Both the position numbers and the translations under genes were made by a program. The notes beneath the pieces were generated by a model. It searched no databases. It worked only from the letters and a program-made list of their open reading frames with translations, and was not told the origin of the DNA. 64,000 nt of DNA, taken from an uncultured Sediminibacterium sp. (GTDB taxonomy: Bacteria > Bacteroidota > Bacteroidia > Chitinophagales > Chitinophagaceae). The stretch covers positions 80,816-144,815 of the forward strand of contig NZ_CAMLMJ010000007.1 of NCBI RefSeq assembly GCF_946481145.1, written 5' to 3'. The first letter of the stretch is position 1, and each line of letters begins with the position of its first letter. Positions 25,971-34,563 of this stretch are shown here, piece by piece.

Positions 25971-27074
25971 CCTCTCATGCACCACCTTTCCTCCATTTGT
26001 AATACAACATCCTTTCACCAGATCGTCCTCAAAGTTCAGGTTTAATGTACCTTCCTTATCTATTATTAATTGGAGAAAATTAAGGACATTCTTTCCGTAT
26101 AATTTACTGGCATCCCATGGCATATCAGCAGAAAGATTACTGTTACCCATGATGGTTACGCCATAACATTCAGTTGTTTCATTGTTTTTTGATCCAAACA
26201 CATTACCACCTGTTGCTGCTGCAAGATCGATGATCACACTACCAGGTTTCATGGTTTTCAGCATTGCTTCATTGATTAACAGTGGAGCTTTCTTTCCAGG
26301 TATTTGCGCAGTTGTAATGATGATATCAGATTTTGCTACTGATTCTGCGAGTCTTTGTTGCTGTCTTTGTTTGAATTCTTCCGATTGCTCTACAGCATAA
26401 CCGCCAGCTTTCGATGCATCGGCCGCTCCTTCTACTTCAATAAATTTTGCACCGAGACTCATTACTTCCTCTTTCACAGCAGGACGGGTATCTGAAACTT
26501 CAACAACTGCACCCAGTCTTCGTGCAGTGGCAATTGCCTGCAGACCAGCAACACCCGCACCTATGATAAGCACTTTCGCTGGAGGTATACTACCGGCAGC
26601 AGTCATAAACATCGGGAAATATCGAGGAAACAAAGTGGCGGCCAATAACACAGCCCTGTATCCAGCTATATTAGCCTGGCTGCTCAATACATCCATACTT
26701 TGCGCCCTGGTTGTGCGGGGTATCATATCAAGACTAAACAATACTACCTGTTTGGCAGCCAATTGTTGCATCAATGCCACATTAAACAAAGGTTGAAATA
26801 CCCCAATAATAACCTGACCTGCTTTTAGTAAAGCGATATCTGGTTCATCAAGCGGATGTATACATAATAATAAATCAGATTGGCTGAGAATAGTGTTCCT
26901 ATCCTGAACAAGGATATTTTTGTCGACATAAGTTTGGTCCGCAGCAAATGCGCTTTCTCCGGCCCCTTTTTCAATCCAAACAGTGATATTCTTTTTAACC
27001 AGTGTATCTGCCTGTTCTGGAAGGAGCGATACTCTTTTGTCTTTATTTTTTTCGCTTAATATGCCGAGAATCAT
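25953..27074 (-). CDS. pntAA: NAD(P) transhydrogenase subunit alpha, part 1 (NAD-binding)
   Basis: 373 residues, homologous to alanine dehydrogenase. It opens MILGILSEKNKDKRVSLLPE; the NAD site is VLIIGAGVAGLQAIATARRLGA; RGAQSMDVLSSQ-like (TRAQSMDVLSSQANIAGYRA) and DLAAATGGNVFG are family motifs. The last residues (HERLMADR) are read from a GATCAGC-type repeat, so the natural C-terminus may have been altered. The 118-bp gap to part 2 is mostly repeats. Confidence 0.93.
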   Translation of the reverse strand: MILGILSEKNKDKRVSLLPEQADTLVKKNITVWIEKGAGESAFAADQTYVDKNILVQDRNTILSQSDLLLCIHPLDEPDIALLKAGQVIIGVFQPLFNVALMQQLAAKQVVLFSLDMIPRTTRAQSMDVLSSQANIAGYRAVLLAATLFPRYFPMFMTAAGSIPPAKVLIIGAGVAGLQAIATARRLGAVVEVSDTRPAVKEEVMSLGAKFIEVEGAADASKAGGYAVEQSEEFKQRQQQRLAESVAKSDIIITTAQIPGKKAPLLINEAMLKTMKPGSVIIDLAAATGGNVFGSKNNETTECYGVTIMGNSNLSADMPWDASKLYGKNVLNFLQLIIDKEGTLNLNFEDDLVKGCCITNGGKVVHERLMADR

Positions 27075-27230
27075 GGATTCAATTTAGGTGTTTTTTCTCA
27101 AAGGCTGACTGGCTTTCTTTATGCAATCGGTATAAACAGACAAAGGTCTTTTCTACCCTTATAAAACATTAAAAAGTCTTACCCTATTTTAACCAACTTT
27201 ATATTTTTTTCACCCTTAAAGGTCAATTCT

Positions 27231-28028
27231 TTAAAACCGTATAGTGATTGCCTGTTTTACATGAAAATCCTTTTTAAAAAGGACGATTCCAATAAAAAAT
27301 AAATCAATGGAAAGTGATACTGCCTCATGCTTTTGGATTTCGCTCCATGCCTGTTCCATTTCACGGCTCCAATGTATGTCATCGAAAACCAGTATACTAT
27401 GTTCATGTAAGTAGGGCAACAATTGATTGAAGTAATTCATGGTAGGTTTAAAACGGTGGTTACCATCAATAAATGCGAGATCAATTGTTGGTTTGTCATT
27501 AAGCCATTCAGGTAATGTATGGTCGAAATTTCCTTCTATTAGCCGGACATTTTTTATCCCTAATTTTTGAAAATTTTCGCGCGCTATATTAGCTACAGCG
27601 GATGCTCCTTCCATGGTTGTAAGGAAAGCATTTTCATTTGCCATTGCCAGGTAACTACTGGTTATTCCGAGAGAAGTACCTAATTCAAGTAAATGAGTAG
27701 GTTTATAGAAATCTACCATACGGAATAATAGCTGCCCGTATTTTTTGGGTTTTAAAGAAGCGTTTGCAATTGCTGAAACAATGCGTTGAGAAGAAGCTGT
27801 TTTTCTTGATCCGGCACCAAAATCTTCCACTAAAATTGAGCGTTGATCTTTTTGCAATTGGCTTCTTAGATCTTCAATTGGCTCATAAGCATAAAACTGT
27901 CTTGTGTCGTTTAATACCCGCCTAGTAAACTCGAACACAAAAGGAGAATGAATTCCATGTCCTTTGCCATTTGATGCGGTAAGATAATAATACAAGTATT
28001 TTAATCCCAGGCTAAAAGGTGAATACAT
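27231..28028 (-). CDS. Class I SAM-dependent methyltransferase (methyltransf_24 type)
   Basis: 265 residues. The SAM-binding region is HLLELGTSLGITSSYLAMAN, followed by TMEGASAVANIARENFQKLG and DLAFIDGNHRFKPTMNYFNQ, which match O-methyltransferase-like proteins. The N-terminal KGHGIHSPFVFEFTRRVL is a conserved feature in Bacteroidota homologues. The substrate is unknown. The gene starts 4 bp after a small membrane protein gene, in the thyA-folA direction. Confidence 0.8.
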   Translation of the reverse strand: MYSPFSLGLKYLYYYLTASNGKGHGIHSPFVFEFTRRVLNDTRQFYAYEPIEDLRSQLQKDQRSILVEDFGAGSRKTASSQRIVSAIANASLKPKKYGQLLFRMVDFYKPTHLLELGTSLGITSSYLAMANENAFLTTMEGASAVANIARENFQKLGIKNVRLIEGNFDHTLPEWLNDKPTIDLAFIDGNHRFKPTMNYFNQLLPYLHEHSILVFDDIHWSREMEQAWSEIQKHEAVSLSIDLFFIGIVLFKKDFHVKQAITIRF

Positions 28029-28032
28029 AGAC

Positions 28033-28524
28033 TCAAATATTTTTGATCAACCGCTTCTTTCTTTGGAACGGCAACTCTTTGAGCAGCCAAAGTAACGCAT
28101 AAACGCCGCAAAGTAAACTAACGTAATGTAGTATCTTAAAGGTTAGGTCAAAATAATTGCCTGAACCTGCTCCTCCCATAAAAATAACAGACAGTATTAT
28201 AATTGATAACCAAGGTGTATTGCGCACTACCCTTATAAGAAATAACCAGGGTAATAAAATCAATGCCATTAACCTGTAAAAAAATGCATCAGGTTCAAAA
28301 GGAGGTAATTCTTCTACAGTTATTCCTGAATTGCGCATTAATTCTTGGCCAAAGCGAGCCATTTCAACAAGTTGATTTGTTAGAAAAATGGCATACAGAA
28401 TAAATATAAGATTGGTGGCTGCGAGTATCGCTTTTGCATATTGTTTATAAACACCACTGCCCAAAAATGAAAATGCTAATAAAAAAGGGACGGTAAAAGT
28501 GAATGCAGGTTCTATAAAAGCCAT
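28033..28524 (-). CDS. Membrane protein of unknown function
   Basis: 163 residues with about four to five hydrophobic helices (FTVPFLLAFSFLGSGVY, AILAATNLIFILYAIFL, LMALILLPWLFLIRVV, LSIIILSVIFMGGAGSG, LLCGVYALLWLL). No motif I recognise. It lies 11 bp after folA and 4 bp before the methyltransferase, so these genes are probably co-transcribed. Confidence 0.65.
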   Translation of the reverse strand: MAFIEPAFTFTVPFLLAFSFLGSGVYKQYAKAILAATNLIFILYAIFLTNQLVEMARFGQELMRNSGITVEELPPFEPDAFFYRLMALILLPWLFLIRVVRNTPWLSIIILSVIFMGGAGSGNYFDLTFKILHYVSLLCGVYALLWLLKELPFQRKKRLIKNI

Positions 28525-28535
28525 ATCAATTCATT

Positions 28536-29030
28536 TTACCTACGCTCCCATAACTGAAAGCTATATGGATAGGCATGTTTTTCGTTCTGGGGAAAGGTTT
28601 CGTCAGATAACAACTGCCATTCATCTGGCGGAAGTTCAGGGAAAAAGGTATCTGCTTCTGGCGATGTTTGTACCCTTGTAAGGTACACTTTGTGCGCTTT
28701 TGGTAATGCCTCTTTATATATTTCTCCTCCCCCGGCTACATATACTTCCTTATAATCTGCTGATGCGGCTACAAAGATGGCATCTTTCAATGAATGTACC
28801 ACAGTAACACCTTCCGGTTGCCAGTCTTTTTGCCTTGTAATAATGATATTGAGTCTGCCTTGTAATGGCTTACCCGATAATGATTCGAATGTTTTTCTGC
28901 CCATAATTACCGGCATGGCCCAGGTTGTTTTTTTGAAAAACTGAAGGTCCTTGGGTAAATGCCAAAGTAATTGGTTGTCTTTCCCAATTGCGTTATTGGT
29001 TCCGGCTGCCACAATGAGTGAAATGATCAT
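28536..29030 (-). CDS. folA: Dihydrofolate reductase
   Basis: 164 residues from the ATG at 29030 (MIISLIVAAGTNNAIGKDNQ). The open frame extends to 29099 only through a repeat hairpin. Trp23 and catalytic Asp28 are in LLWHLPKDL; VIMGRKTFESL and YVAGGGEIYKEAL bind NADPH. It regenerates tetrahydrofolate after thyA action; thyA is directly upstream in the same direction. Confidence 0.95.
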   Translation of the reverse strand: MIISLIVAAGTNNAIGKDNQLLWHLPKDLQFFKKTTWAMPVIMGRKTFESLSGKPLQGRLNIIITRQKDWQPEGVTVVHSLKDAIFVAASADYKEVYVAGGGEIYKEALPKAHKVYLTRVQTSPEADTFFPELPPDEWQLLSDETFPQNEKHAYPYSFQLWERR

Positions 29031-29046
29031 ACCCAAAGATAAGTTC

Positions 29047-29123
29047 TTTTGATCTTTGAATTTTTGATCTTTGATTGTACTGTAAGCCCAAAAAATCAAA
29101 GATCAAAAATTCAAAGATCAAAA
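29047..29123. repeat. Perfect 30-bp-arm hairpin of TTTTGATCTTTGAA units between thyA and folA
   Basis: 29047-29076 and 29094-29123 are exact reverse complements with a 17-nt loop. Each arm is TTTTGATCTTTGAA repeated with small changes. It occupies nearly the whole thyA-folA gap and would form a very stable hairpin in the shared transcript. Confidence 0.85.
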
Positions 29124-29125
29124 AA

Positions 29126-29920
29126 TTACACAGCTACTGGGGCTTTGATATGGGGATGACTTTGGTAGTTTTCGAGTGTAAAATCTTCAAACTTAAAACC
29201 AAAGATATCGGTTACTTCCGGGTTGATTTTCATAACGGGTAAATCAAAAGGCGTTCTGCTCAATTGAAGTTTTGCCTGTTCTATATGATTATTATATAAG
29301 TGAACGTCGCCGAAGCTGTGCACAAAATCTCCGTATTGTAAACCACATACTTGGGCAACCATCATAGTTAGCAATGCATAGGAAGCAATATTAAATGGTA
29401 CTCCTAAGAATACGTCGGCACTTCGCTGGTATAGTTGACAACTGAGTTTTCCGTCTGCTACATAAAACTGAAAAAGACTATGACAGGGCATTAGTGCCAT
29501 TTTAGGTAATTCAGCTACATTCCACGCACTGATAATTAAACGACGGCTATCCGGATTCTTTTTTATTTGTTGAATGATATCTGTTACCTGATCGATGGTT
29601 TCTCCGTTTGCACCTTCCCAACTGCGCCATTGTTTTCCATACACCGGACCTAAGTCACCATTCTCATCCGCCCATTCGTTCCATATACTTACACCGTGTT
29701 CGGTCAGATATTGAATATTGGTTTCACCGCGGAGAAACCAGAGTAATTCGTAGATAATGCTTTTTAAATGCAGTTTTTTGGTGGTTACCAGCGGAAAGCC
29801 TTTTGCTAAATCAAAACGCATCTGGTACCCAAAACAACTGATGGTACCTGTACCTGTTCTATCGGTTTTCTGTACCCCATTGTCTAATATATGCTGAAGA
29901 AGCTGATGATATTGCTGCAT
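29126..29920 (-). CDS. thyA: Thymidylate synthase
   Basis: 264 residues from the ATG at 29920, the same length as E. coli ThyA. It makes dTMP from dUMP with methylene-tetrahydrofolate. Catalytic Cys146 is in [40 protein letters not shown] and HIEQ are complete. An in-frame ATG at 29935 would add five residues. Confidence 0.96.
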   Translation of the reverse strand: MQQYHQLLQHILDNGVQKTDRTGTGTISCFGYQMRFDLAKGFPLVTTKKLHLKSIIYELLWFLRGETNIQYLTEHGVSIWNEWADENGDLGPVYGKQWRSWEGANGETIDQVTDIIQQIKKNPDSRRLIISAWNVAELPKMALMPCHSLFQFYVADGKLSCQLYQRSADVFLGVPFNIASYALLTMMVAQVCGLQYGDFVHSFGDVHLYNNHIEQAKLQLSRTPFDLPVMKINPEVTDIFGFKFEDFTLENYQSHPHIKAPVAV

Positions 29921-30034
29921 GGGCGCAAAATACAATACTCAGGCTGATGATGAATCATTGCGTAAAGAATGTTGAGAAGCTGTGAATTCCTGGAGGATGT
30001 TAGAGGGGGATTTGGCCGCAGCGGCAAGCAATTG

Positions 30035-30216
30035 CTGTCCGTGGAAATTTTACTGCGAACTTTAGGTGTCGCGTATGATGGAACACAGATCTTCATGATT
30101 TTCAGGATTTATCATGATATATCTTGAAAATCATGAAAATCTGTGTTCTATTAATAGCAGAAAGTCTATAATAAGCACCCATCAAGGCTTGCAGCGTGTG
30201 GCCTGCAGCTTGAAGC
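30035..30216. repeat. Composite dispersed element, copy B (reverse of copy A)
   Basis: The end CTGTCCGTGGAAATTTTAC (30035-30053) matches one end of copy A. The palindrome at 30081-30148 and the AGC-rich arm (30187-30216) are copy A read backwards, with only a few differences by eye over about 140 bp. The outer end runs into the stop codon of the proline dehydrogenase gene (GAAAATAGGCTTCAAGC on the minus strand). Apart from the element, 29936-30034 holds no recognisable feature. Confidence 0.85.
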
Positions 30217-31398
30217 CTATTTTCTTCTTGCCAGTTCCCGCTTAATAAGGGAAAGTTCGCGGCCGGTTTGTCCGCTTACGCTACTGTTTTCCTGGGCACG
30301 ACGCATTAAATATGGGATAACATCTCTTATTGGTCCAAAAGGAAGGTATTTGCTAACGCTAAACCCTTCTTTGGCCAGGTTAAAAGTAATATTATCACTC
30401 ATGCCATATAGTTGAGAGAAATGAATATGTGGATGATTGTGCGCCAATCCTTTCTGGTCGAGTAGCTCGGCTGCCAGCAGGTTGCTGGTTTCATTATGGG
30501 AAGCTACAATTACGGCTATCTGGTCTATATGATCGATAGTATACCTAACTGCAAGATCATAATCACGATCAGAAGCAGATTTGTCTGGTTGAATGGGGGA
30601 CAGATACCCCTTCTCTTTTGCACGTGCTCTTTCTTTTTCCATATAGGCACCACGAACGAGTTTCACCCCTAATAAAAAGCCTTTTTCTACCGCTATCTGG
30701 TGCGATAATTTCAGAAAATGCAGCCTATCATGTCTGTAAAGCTGAATGGTATTATAAACCACTACTTTTTTCTTATTGAAGGCCTCCATCATTTCCATGG
30801 TTAAACGGTCAATGGGATCCTGTATCCAGCTTTCTTCAGCATCTACCAATACGCCAATACCTTTGTCAGCGGCTATCTCGCAGATCGCGTACATTCTTTC
30901 TCTTACACGATCCCACTCATCAATTTCTACTTCATGGTCATGAATACCACTTCTTAAACGAGGGGCTTCATTCAAGGTTTGCAATAGTGCAAATCTTGCC
31001 AATCCGGTTATTTTAATACTGATAAAGGGAATATTAGACTGGGTTGCGGCGTAATTGATGACCCTGATAAATTCTTCCGTTGCATGATCAAAGCTTTCTT
31101 CTCCTTCTTTTCCTTCAACACCATAATCCAGGATTACCTGCACTCCATACTTTCCTAAAGTAGCTCCTACACCCGCTGTTTCTTCTAATGTTTCTCCCCC
31201 GACAAATTGCTTAAAAATCGTTTTACGGATAATCCCATGAACAGGTAGTCCTGTTTTCATAATAAAGGGAGTAAGGCGGGTGCCTAATTGCACAAACCAT
31301 GGATACCCCATGCTGCTGAATAGTAATTTGGCACTTTTCAGCTCCTTATCGGACTTATACGCAAATGCGTTTTCGGTATTGTCAAAAGAAATATTCAT
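30217..31398 (-). CDS. Proline dehydrogenase
   Basis: 393-residue FAD enzyme oxidising proline to pyrroline-5-carboxylate; monofunctional, without the aldehyde dehydrogenase half of PutA. The barrel motifs are GVLVDAEESWIQDPIDRLT, KLVRGAYMEKERARAKEKGY, VASHNETSNLLAAELL and YLPFGPIRDVIPYLMRRAQE. The last codon is followed by a TAG that belongs to the terminal sequence of element B. It would act at the membrane, passing electrons to quinone. Confidence 0.92.
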   Translation of the reverse strand: MNISFDNTENAFAYKSDKELKSAKLLFSSMGYPWFVQLGTRLTPFIMKTGLPVHGIIRKTIFKQFVGGETLEETAGVGATLGKYGVQVILDYGVEGKEGEESFDHATEEFIRVINYAATQSNIPFISIKITGLARFALLQTLNEAPRLRSGIHDHEVEIDEWDRVRERMYAICEIAADKGIGVLVDAEESWIQDPIDRLTMEMMEAFNKKKVVVYNTIQLYRHDRLHFLKLSHQIAVEKGFLLGVKLVRGAYMEKERARAKEKGYLSPIQPDKSASDRDYDLAVRYTIDHIDQIAVIVASHNETSNLLAAELLDQKGLAHNHPHIHFSQLYGMSDNITFNLAKEGFSVSKYLPFGPIRDVIPYLMRRAQENSSVSGQTGRELSLIKRELARRK

Positions 31399-31483
31399 TG
31401 CTAACGTTCGTTCGTAGTGCGAATATCGGTGCTAGATCGCTTAAAAAAAAGATTTTACAGGATCGGAGGAATAAATAATCACT

Positions 31484-31529
31484 ATTGTCCAGGAAAATTT
31501 GGCTGCAAGCCACAAGCGGCAAGCTGCAA
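31484..31529. repeat. Solo end of the composite element
   Basis: ATTGTCCAGGAAAATTTGGC followed by TGCAAGCCACAAGCGGCAAG matches the left end and AGC-rich arm of copy A, then stops where copy E begins. It looks like an older copy interrupted or truncated by copy E. The rest of the 31399-31483 gap shows nothing recognisable. Confidence 0.6.
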
Positions 31530-31790
31530 ATCATTGCTGTCAGAGGAAAAAACAGCTTCTAGCCACTAGCTGCTGGCTACTAGCCTTTTTTTGCAAATAA
31601 TTTAACCATCCGCAAGCGTAAATATGGTAGTTGAATATTTATTTTAAATAGGATTTTTAAAAAACAAATTCGCAAGCCCTGTCAGTTATTCAAATAGAAG
31701 CAGATAGCCTAAAACAAGCACCAATCAAGGCTAGCGGCTAGCGGCTAGAGGCTAGAAGCTCGCAGCCTATTTTCCCCTGACAGCAATGAT
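31530..31790. repeat. Composite dispersed element, copy E (261 bp)
   Basis: Left end TCATTGCTGTCAGAGGAAAA (31531-31550) and right end TTTTCCCCTGACAGCAATGA (31770-31789) are inverted repeats with one mismatch. Next to each end are AGC-rich units (CTTCTAGCCACTAGCTGC; GGCTAGCGGCTAGCGGC), also inverted. The centre lacks the AACACAGAT palindrome but keeps ACAAGCACCAATCAAGGC (31714-31731), a variant of the spacer in copies A and B. No open reading frame. It ends 8 bp from the SDR stop codon. Confidence 0.75.
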
Positions 31791-31798
31791 AAATAATA

Positions 31799-32512
31799 TC
31801 AAATTGCCTGGTGGTTAAAAGGCTGCAATACCATTTCGCTTACTACGCCACTGGGCGGTTGCTGGCAAAGAAACCAGATAGCCCTCGCTGCTTCTTCGGC
31901 AACAATCATTTTCTCCCTTTGGACCCGGAGGTCGATACCATCCCAAAAAGGGCTATCTACCCCACCTAAAAAAAGATTGGTTATGCGGATTTCTGTGCGC
32001 TTGAGCTCCTCCCGAATACTCTGCATCATTCCTACGAGGCCATATTTACTGGCCGAATAGGCGGCTGCACCAGCCATCGGTACTTTTCCCAATACCCCTG
32101 GAATATGAATGATCAAACCCTTCTTGGTCTCCTTCATGCCCGGTAGTACTGCCTTCATGAGTAAAAAGCTGCCTATAAGGTTTACTTGCAATGTATCCGT
32201 AAACTCTTTTATAGTTAATGATTCCAAAGGTTTGATAATCCCAATACCTGCTGCATTAATGAGTATATCGATCGGACCAGCCTGCTGTACCAATGCTATT
32301 GTTTTATTAATGCCTTCTTCATCGGTTATATCTAAACTAAGTTGTCTATCAGTGGGTATGCCGGCAATTGTACCCGCAACTGCTAATTTTTCGCTGTTTC
32401 TACCTGTTATATAAACTTTTGCCCCAGAGCCAGTGAGCAACTTTGCTAGTTGACTGCCAATTCCACCTGTTCCCCCAATTAATAATACTGTTTTACCCTT
32501 TAATGTTTCCAT
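31799..32512 (-). CDS. Short-chain dehydrogenase/reductase
   Basis: 237 residues. The NAD(P) motif is LLIGGTGGIGSQLAKLL, NAAG follows (INAAGIGII), and the catalytic YSASK (AAYSASKYGLVG) has Tyr and Lys four residues apart. The catalytic Ser position is occupied by a Pro/Gly-rich segment (IHIPGVLGKVPMAGA), which is unusual. Substrate unknown. It is divergent from the photolyase operon. Confidence 0.85.
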   Translation of the reverse strand: METLKGKTVLLIGGTGGIGSQLAKLLTGSGAKVYITGRNSEKLAVAGTIAGIPTDRQLSLDITDEEGINKTIALVQQAGPIDILINAAGIGIIKPLESLTIKEFTDTLQVNLIGSFLLMKAVLPGMKETKKGLIIHIPGVLGKVPMAGAAAYSASKYGLVGMMQSIREELKRTEIRITNLFLGGVDSPFWDGIDLRVQREKMIVAEEAARAIWFLCQQPPSGVVSEMVLQPFNHQAI

Positions 32513-32569
32513 GCCTTGCTTTTAAATGAAATAAACAATACAGGATCGAATTTGTTTTAGGAATCTATT

Positions 32570-34069
32570 ATGAAAGAAGCATGCCTGGTATTTCCGCACC
32601 AGTTATTTGAAAATAATCCAGCAATTAAACCAAACAGGGATATCTGGCTAATAGAAGAATCACTGTTCTTTACCCAATACCGTTTTCATAAACAGAAACT
32701 GGTTTTTCACAGGGCTTCTATGATGCACTATGCGGATGAACTACGAAATAAAGGATACCAGGTGTTTTATGTTGAAGCAACAGATTCTTTACACGATCTG
32801 CGTAAACTCATACCATATCTACAGCAAAAAAATTATACCACCCTGCATTTGGTTGACCCTGTAGATGACTGGCTTCAAAAAAGAATAACAAAAGGATGTA
32901 TTGAATCTGGATTAACACAAGTAATATATGAGAGTCCGAATTTTTTAAATACTGCTGAAACACTGCATGCCTATTTCAATCAACGAAAGCATTACTTTCA
33001 AACAGATTTTTATATCTATCAGCGAAAGAAAAGAAATTTATTGGTAGATAATAACCAACAACCTTTGGGAGGTCGTTGGACCTACGACGTAGACAACAGG
33101 GCGAAATATCCTGCAAAAGCTACACCTCCTGACTATCAATTACCTGAGCCTAACAATCATGTGATTTCGGCTATTGAATATGTAGATCAATTTTTTGGCA
33201 CCAACCCCGGCAATGCAGGAAATCCATTTAACCAGCAAAAAACACATTTCTATCCTATTAACCACAAAGATGCTTTGCTATGGTTACATGATTTTTTAGA
33301 AACTCGTTTTGCAGATTTTGGTTTATATGAAGATGCCATGGTAATGTATCAACCCATTCTGCATCATAGTGTGCTTAGTCCATTAATAAATATTGGTTTA
33401 ATAAATCCCCAGGAAATTATTGATCAAGCCATTAGTTATGCTGCCAGAAAACATATCCCTTTAAATTCATTGGAAGGATTTATCAGACAAATCACCGGAT
33501 GGCGTGAATTTATAAGAGCCGTATATATCAGAGAACAAGGCAAACAAAGAACTAAAAATTATTGGGGGTTCACCCGAAAAATACCACCCAGCTTTTGGAC
33601 TGGCAACACCGGAATCCTGCCGATAGATACCGTAATTAAACAGGTACTGCAAAGTGGATATGCGCATCATATAGAAAGACTGATGGTATTGGGTAATTTC
33701 ATGTTACTGTGTGAATTTGATCCGGATGAAGTATATCAATGGTTTATGGAAATGTTTATTGATGCCTATGACTGGGTGATGGTTCCAAACGTTTATGGCA
33801 TGACACAGTTTGCAGACGGAGGACTCATGACCACAAAACCATATATCAGTGGCAGTAATTATATACGCAAAATGAGCAACTATCCTGCAGGACCATGGCA
33901 GGAAGTCTGGGATGCATTGTTTTGGCGTTTTATGCATACCCATCGTGATTTTTTTGCCTCGAATCCGAGATTGGGAATGCTTTTGAAAACTTTCGATAAA
34001 ATGCCCAAAGAAAAGCAAGACAAGCACCTGCAACATGCAACAGCTTTCTTACATAGCTTATCAAATTAA
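32570..34069 (+). CDS. DPRP/FeS-BCP-type cryptochrome-photolyase lacking the Fe-S cysteines
   Basis: 499 residues. The N-terminal domain (CLVFPHQLFENNP, DIWLIEESLFFTQYRFHKQK) and the C-terminal FAD domain (WREFIRAVYI, GYAHHIERLMVLGNFMLL, VPNVYGMTQFADGGLMTTKP) match the deoxyribodipyrimidine photolyase-related group, whose known members are (6-4) photolyases or CryB-like receptors. The HH pair at 366-367 is kept. The protein has only three cysteines (5, 110, 381). The segments where the cluster ligands normally are read TGILP (347-351) and SNYPAGPWQEV (436-446), the latter shortened. Fe-S binding is therefore unlikely. It is first in a three-gene operon. Confidence 0.85.
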   Translation: MKEACLVFPHQLFENNPAIKPNRDIWLIEESLFFTQYRFHKQKLVFHRASMMHYADELRNKGYQVFYVEATDSLHDLRKLIPYLQQKNYTTLHLVDPVDDWLQKRITKGCIESGLTQVIYESPNFLNTAETLHAYFNQRKHYFQTDFYIYQRKKRNLLVDNNQQPLGGRWTYDVDNRAKYPAKATPPDYQLPEPNNHVISAIEYVDQFFGTNPGNAGNPFNQQKTHFYPINHKDALLWLHDFLETRFADFGLYEDAMVMYQPILHHSVLSPLINIGLINPQEIIDQAISYAARKHIPLNSLEGFIRQITGWREFIRAVYIREQGKQRTKNYWGFTRKIPPSFWTGNTGILPIDTVIKQVLQSGYAHHIERLMVLGNFMLLCEFDPDEVYQWFMEMFIDAYDWVMVPNVYGMTQFADGGLMTTKPYISGSNYIRKMSNYPAGPWQEVWDALFWRFMHTHRDFFASNPRLGMLLKTFDKMPKEKQDKHLQHATAFLHSLSN

Positions 34070-34080
34070 TTGTGTACAAT

Positions 34081-34563
34081 ATGCCTAAACGTCCGTGGAA
34101 CAGAATAGACCTGCCAGTGTATGCAGTGAGTAGTTCCGATGGTTTCGAACATTATAACATGCATATCATAACCTATGCCAGCCAGATCAGCATGCAACCC
34201 AAAAGGTATTTCTGTGGCATATATGAAGGCACCAAAACCCTGGAATATGTAAAACAAAATCCGGTTTTCATTTTACAATTGCTGTCGGCTAAACAATACA
34301 GACTTGTTGAGTTGCTGGGTAAAAAATCAGGCCATGATATTGATAAGATTGGAAGATTAGCTAAAAGAAATTTACTCTCTACCTGGGAAGGTTTTCCCGT
34401 CTTGAAAGATGCATTAGCAGTTATGAAACTTTCTGTCATTACACAGATGAATGCCGGAGATCATACTGGGTTTCTCTGCGATGTTACTGCCTGGAAAAAC
34501 CTAAACGACGGTGAGCCACTCACTTTGAATACATTAAGAACACATAAGTTGATCAGGATATGA
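34081..34563 (+). CDS. Flavin reductase-like FMN-binding protein
   Basis: 160 residues from the ATG at 34081; a GTG at 34072 would add three. The split-barrel flavin reductase fold is suggested by PVYAVSSSDGFEHYNMHIIT, YASQISMQPKRYFCGIYEGT, NPVFILQLLSAKQYRLVELL and KDALAVMKLSVI. Such proteins bind FMN and may supply reduced flavin. It overlaps the next gene by four bases (ATGA) and follows the photolyase by 11 bp, so it may service a flavin in its neighbours; that role is inferred. Confidence 0.7.
   Translation: MPKRPWNRIDLPVYAVSSSDGFEHYNMHIITYASQISMQPKRYFCGIYEGTKTLEYVKQNPVFILQLLSAKQYRLVELLGKKSGHDIDKIGRLAKRNLLSTWEGFPVLKDALAVMKLSVITQMNAGDHTGFLCDVTAWKNLNDGEPLTLNTLRTHKLIRI

Noticed and set aside
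31530..31790. Insertion sequence with inverted ends
   Set aside because: No transposase frame fits in 261 bp; it is listed as a non-coding repeat instead.
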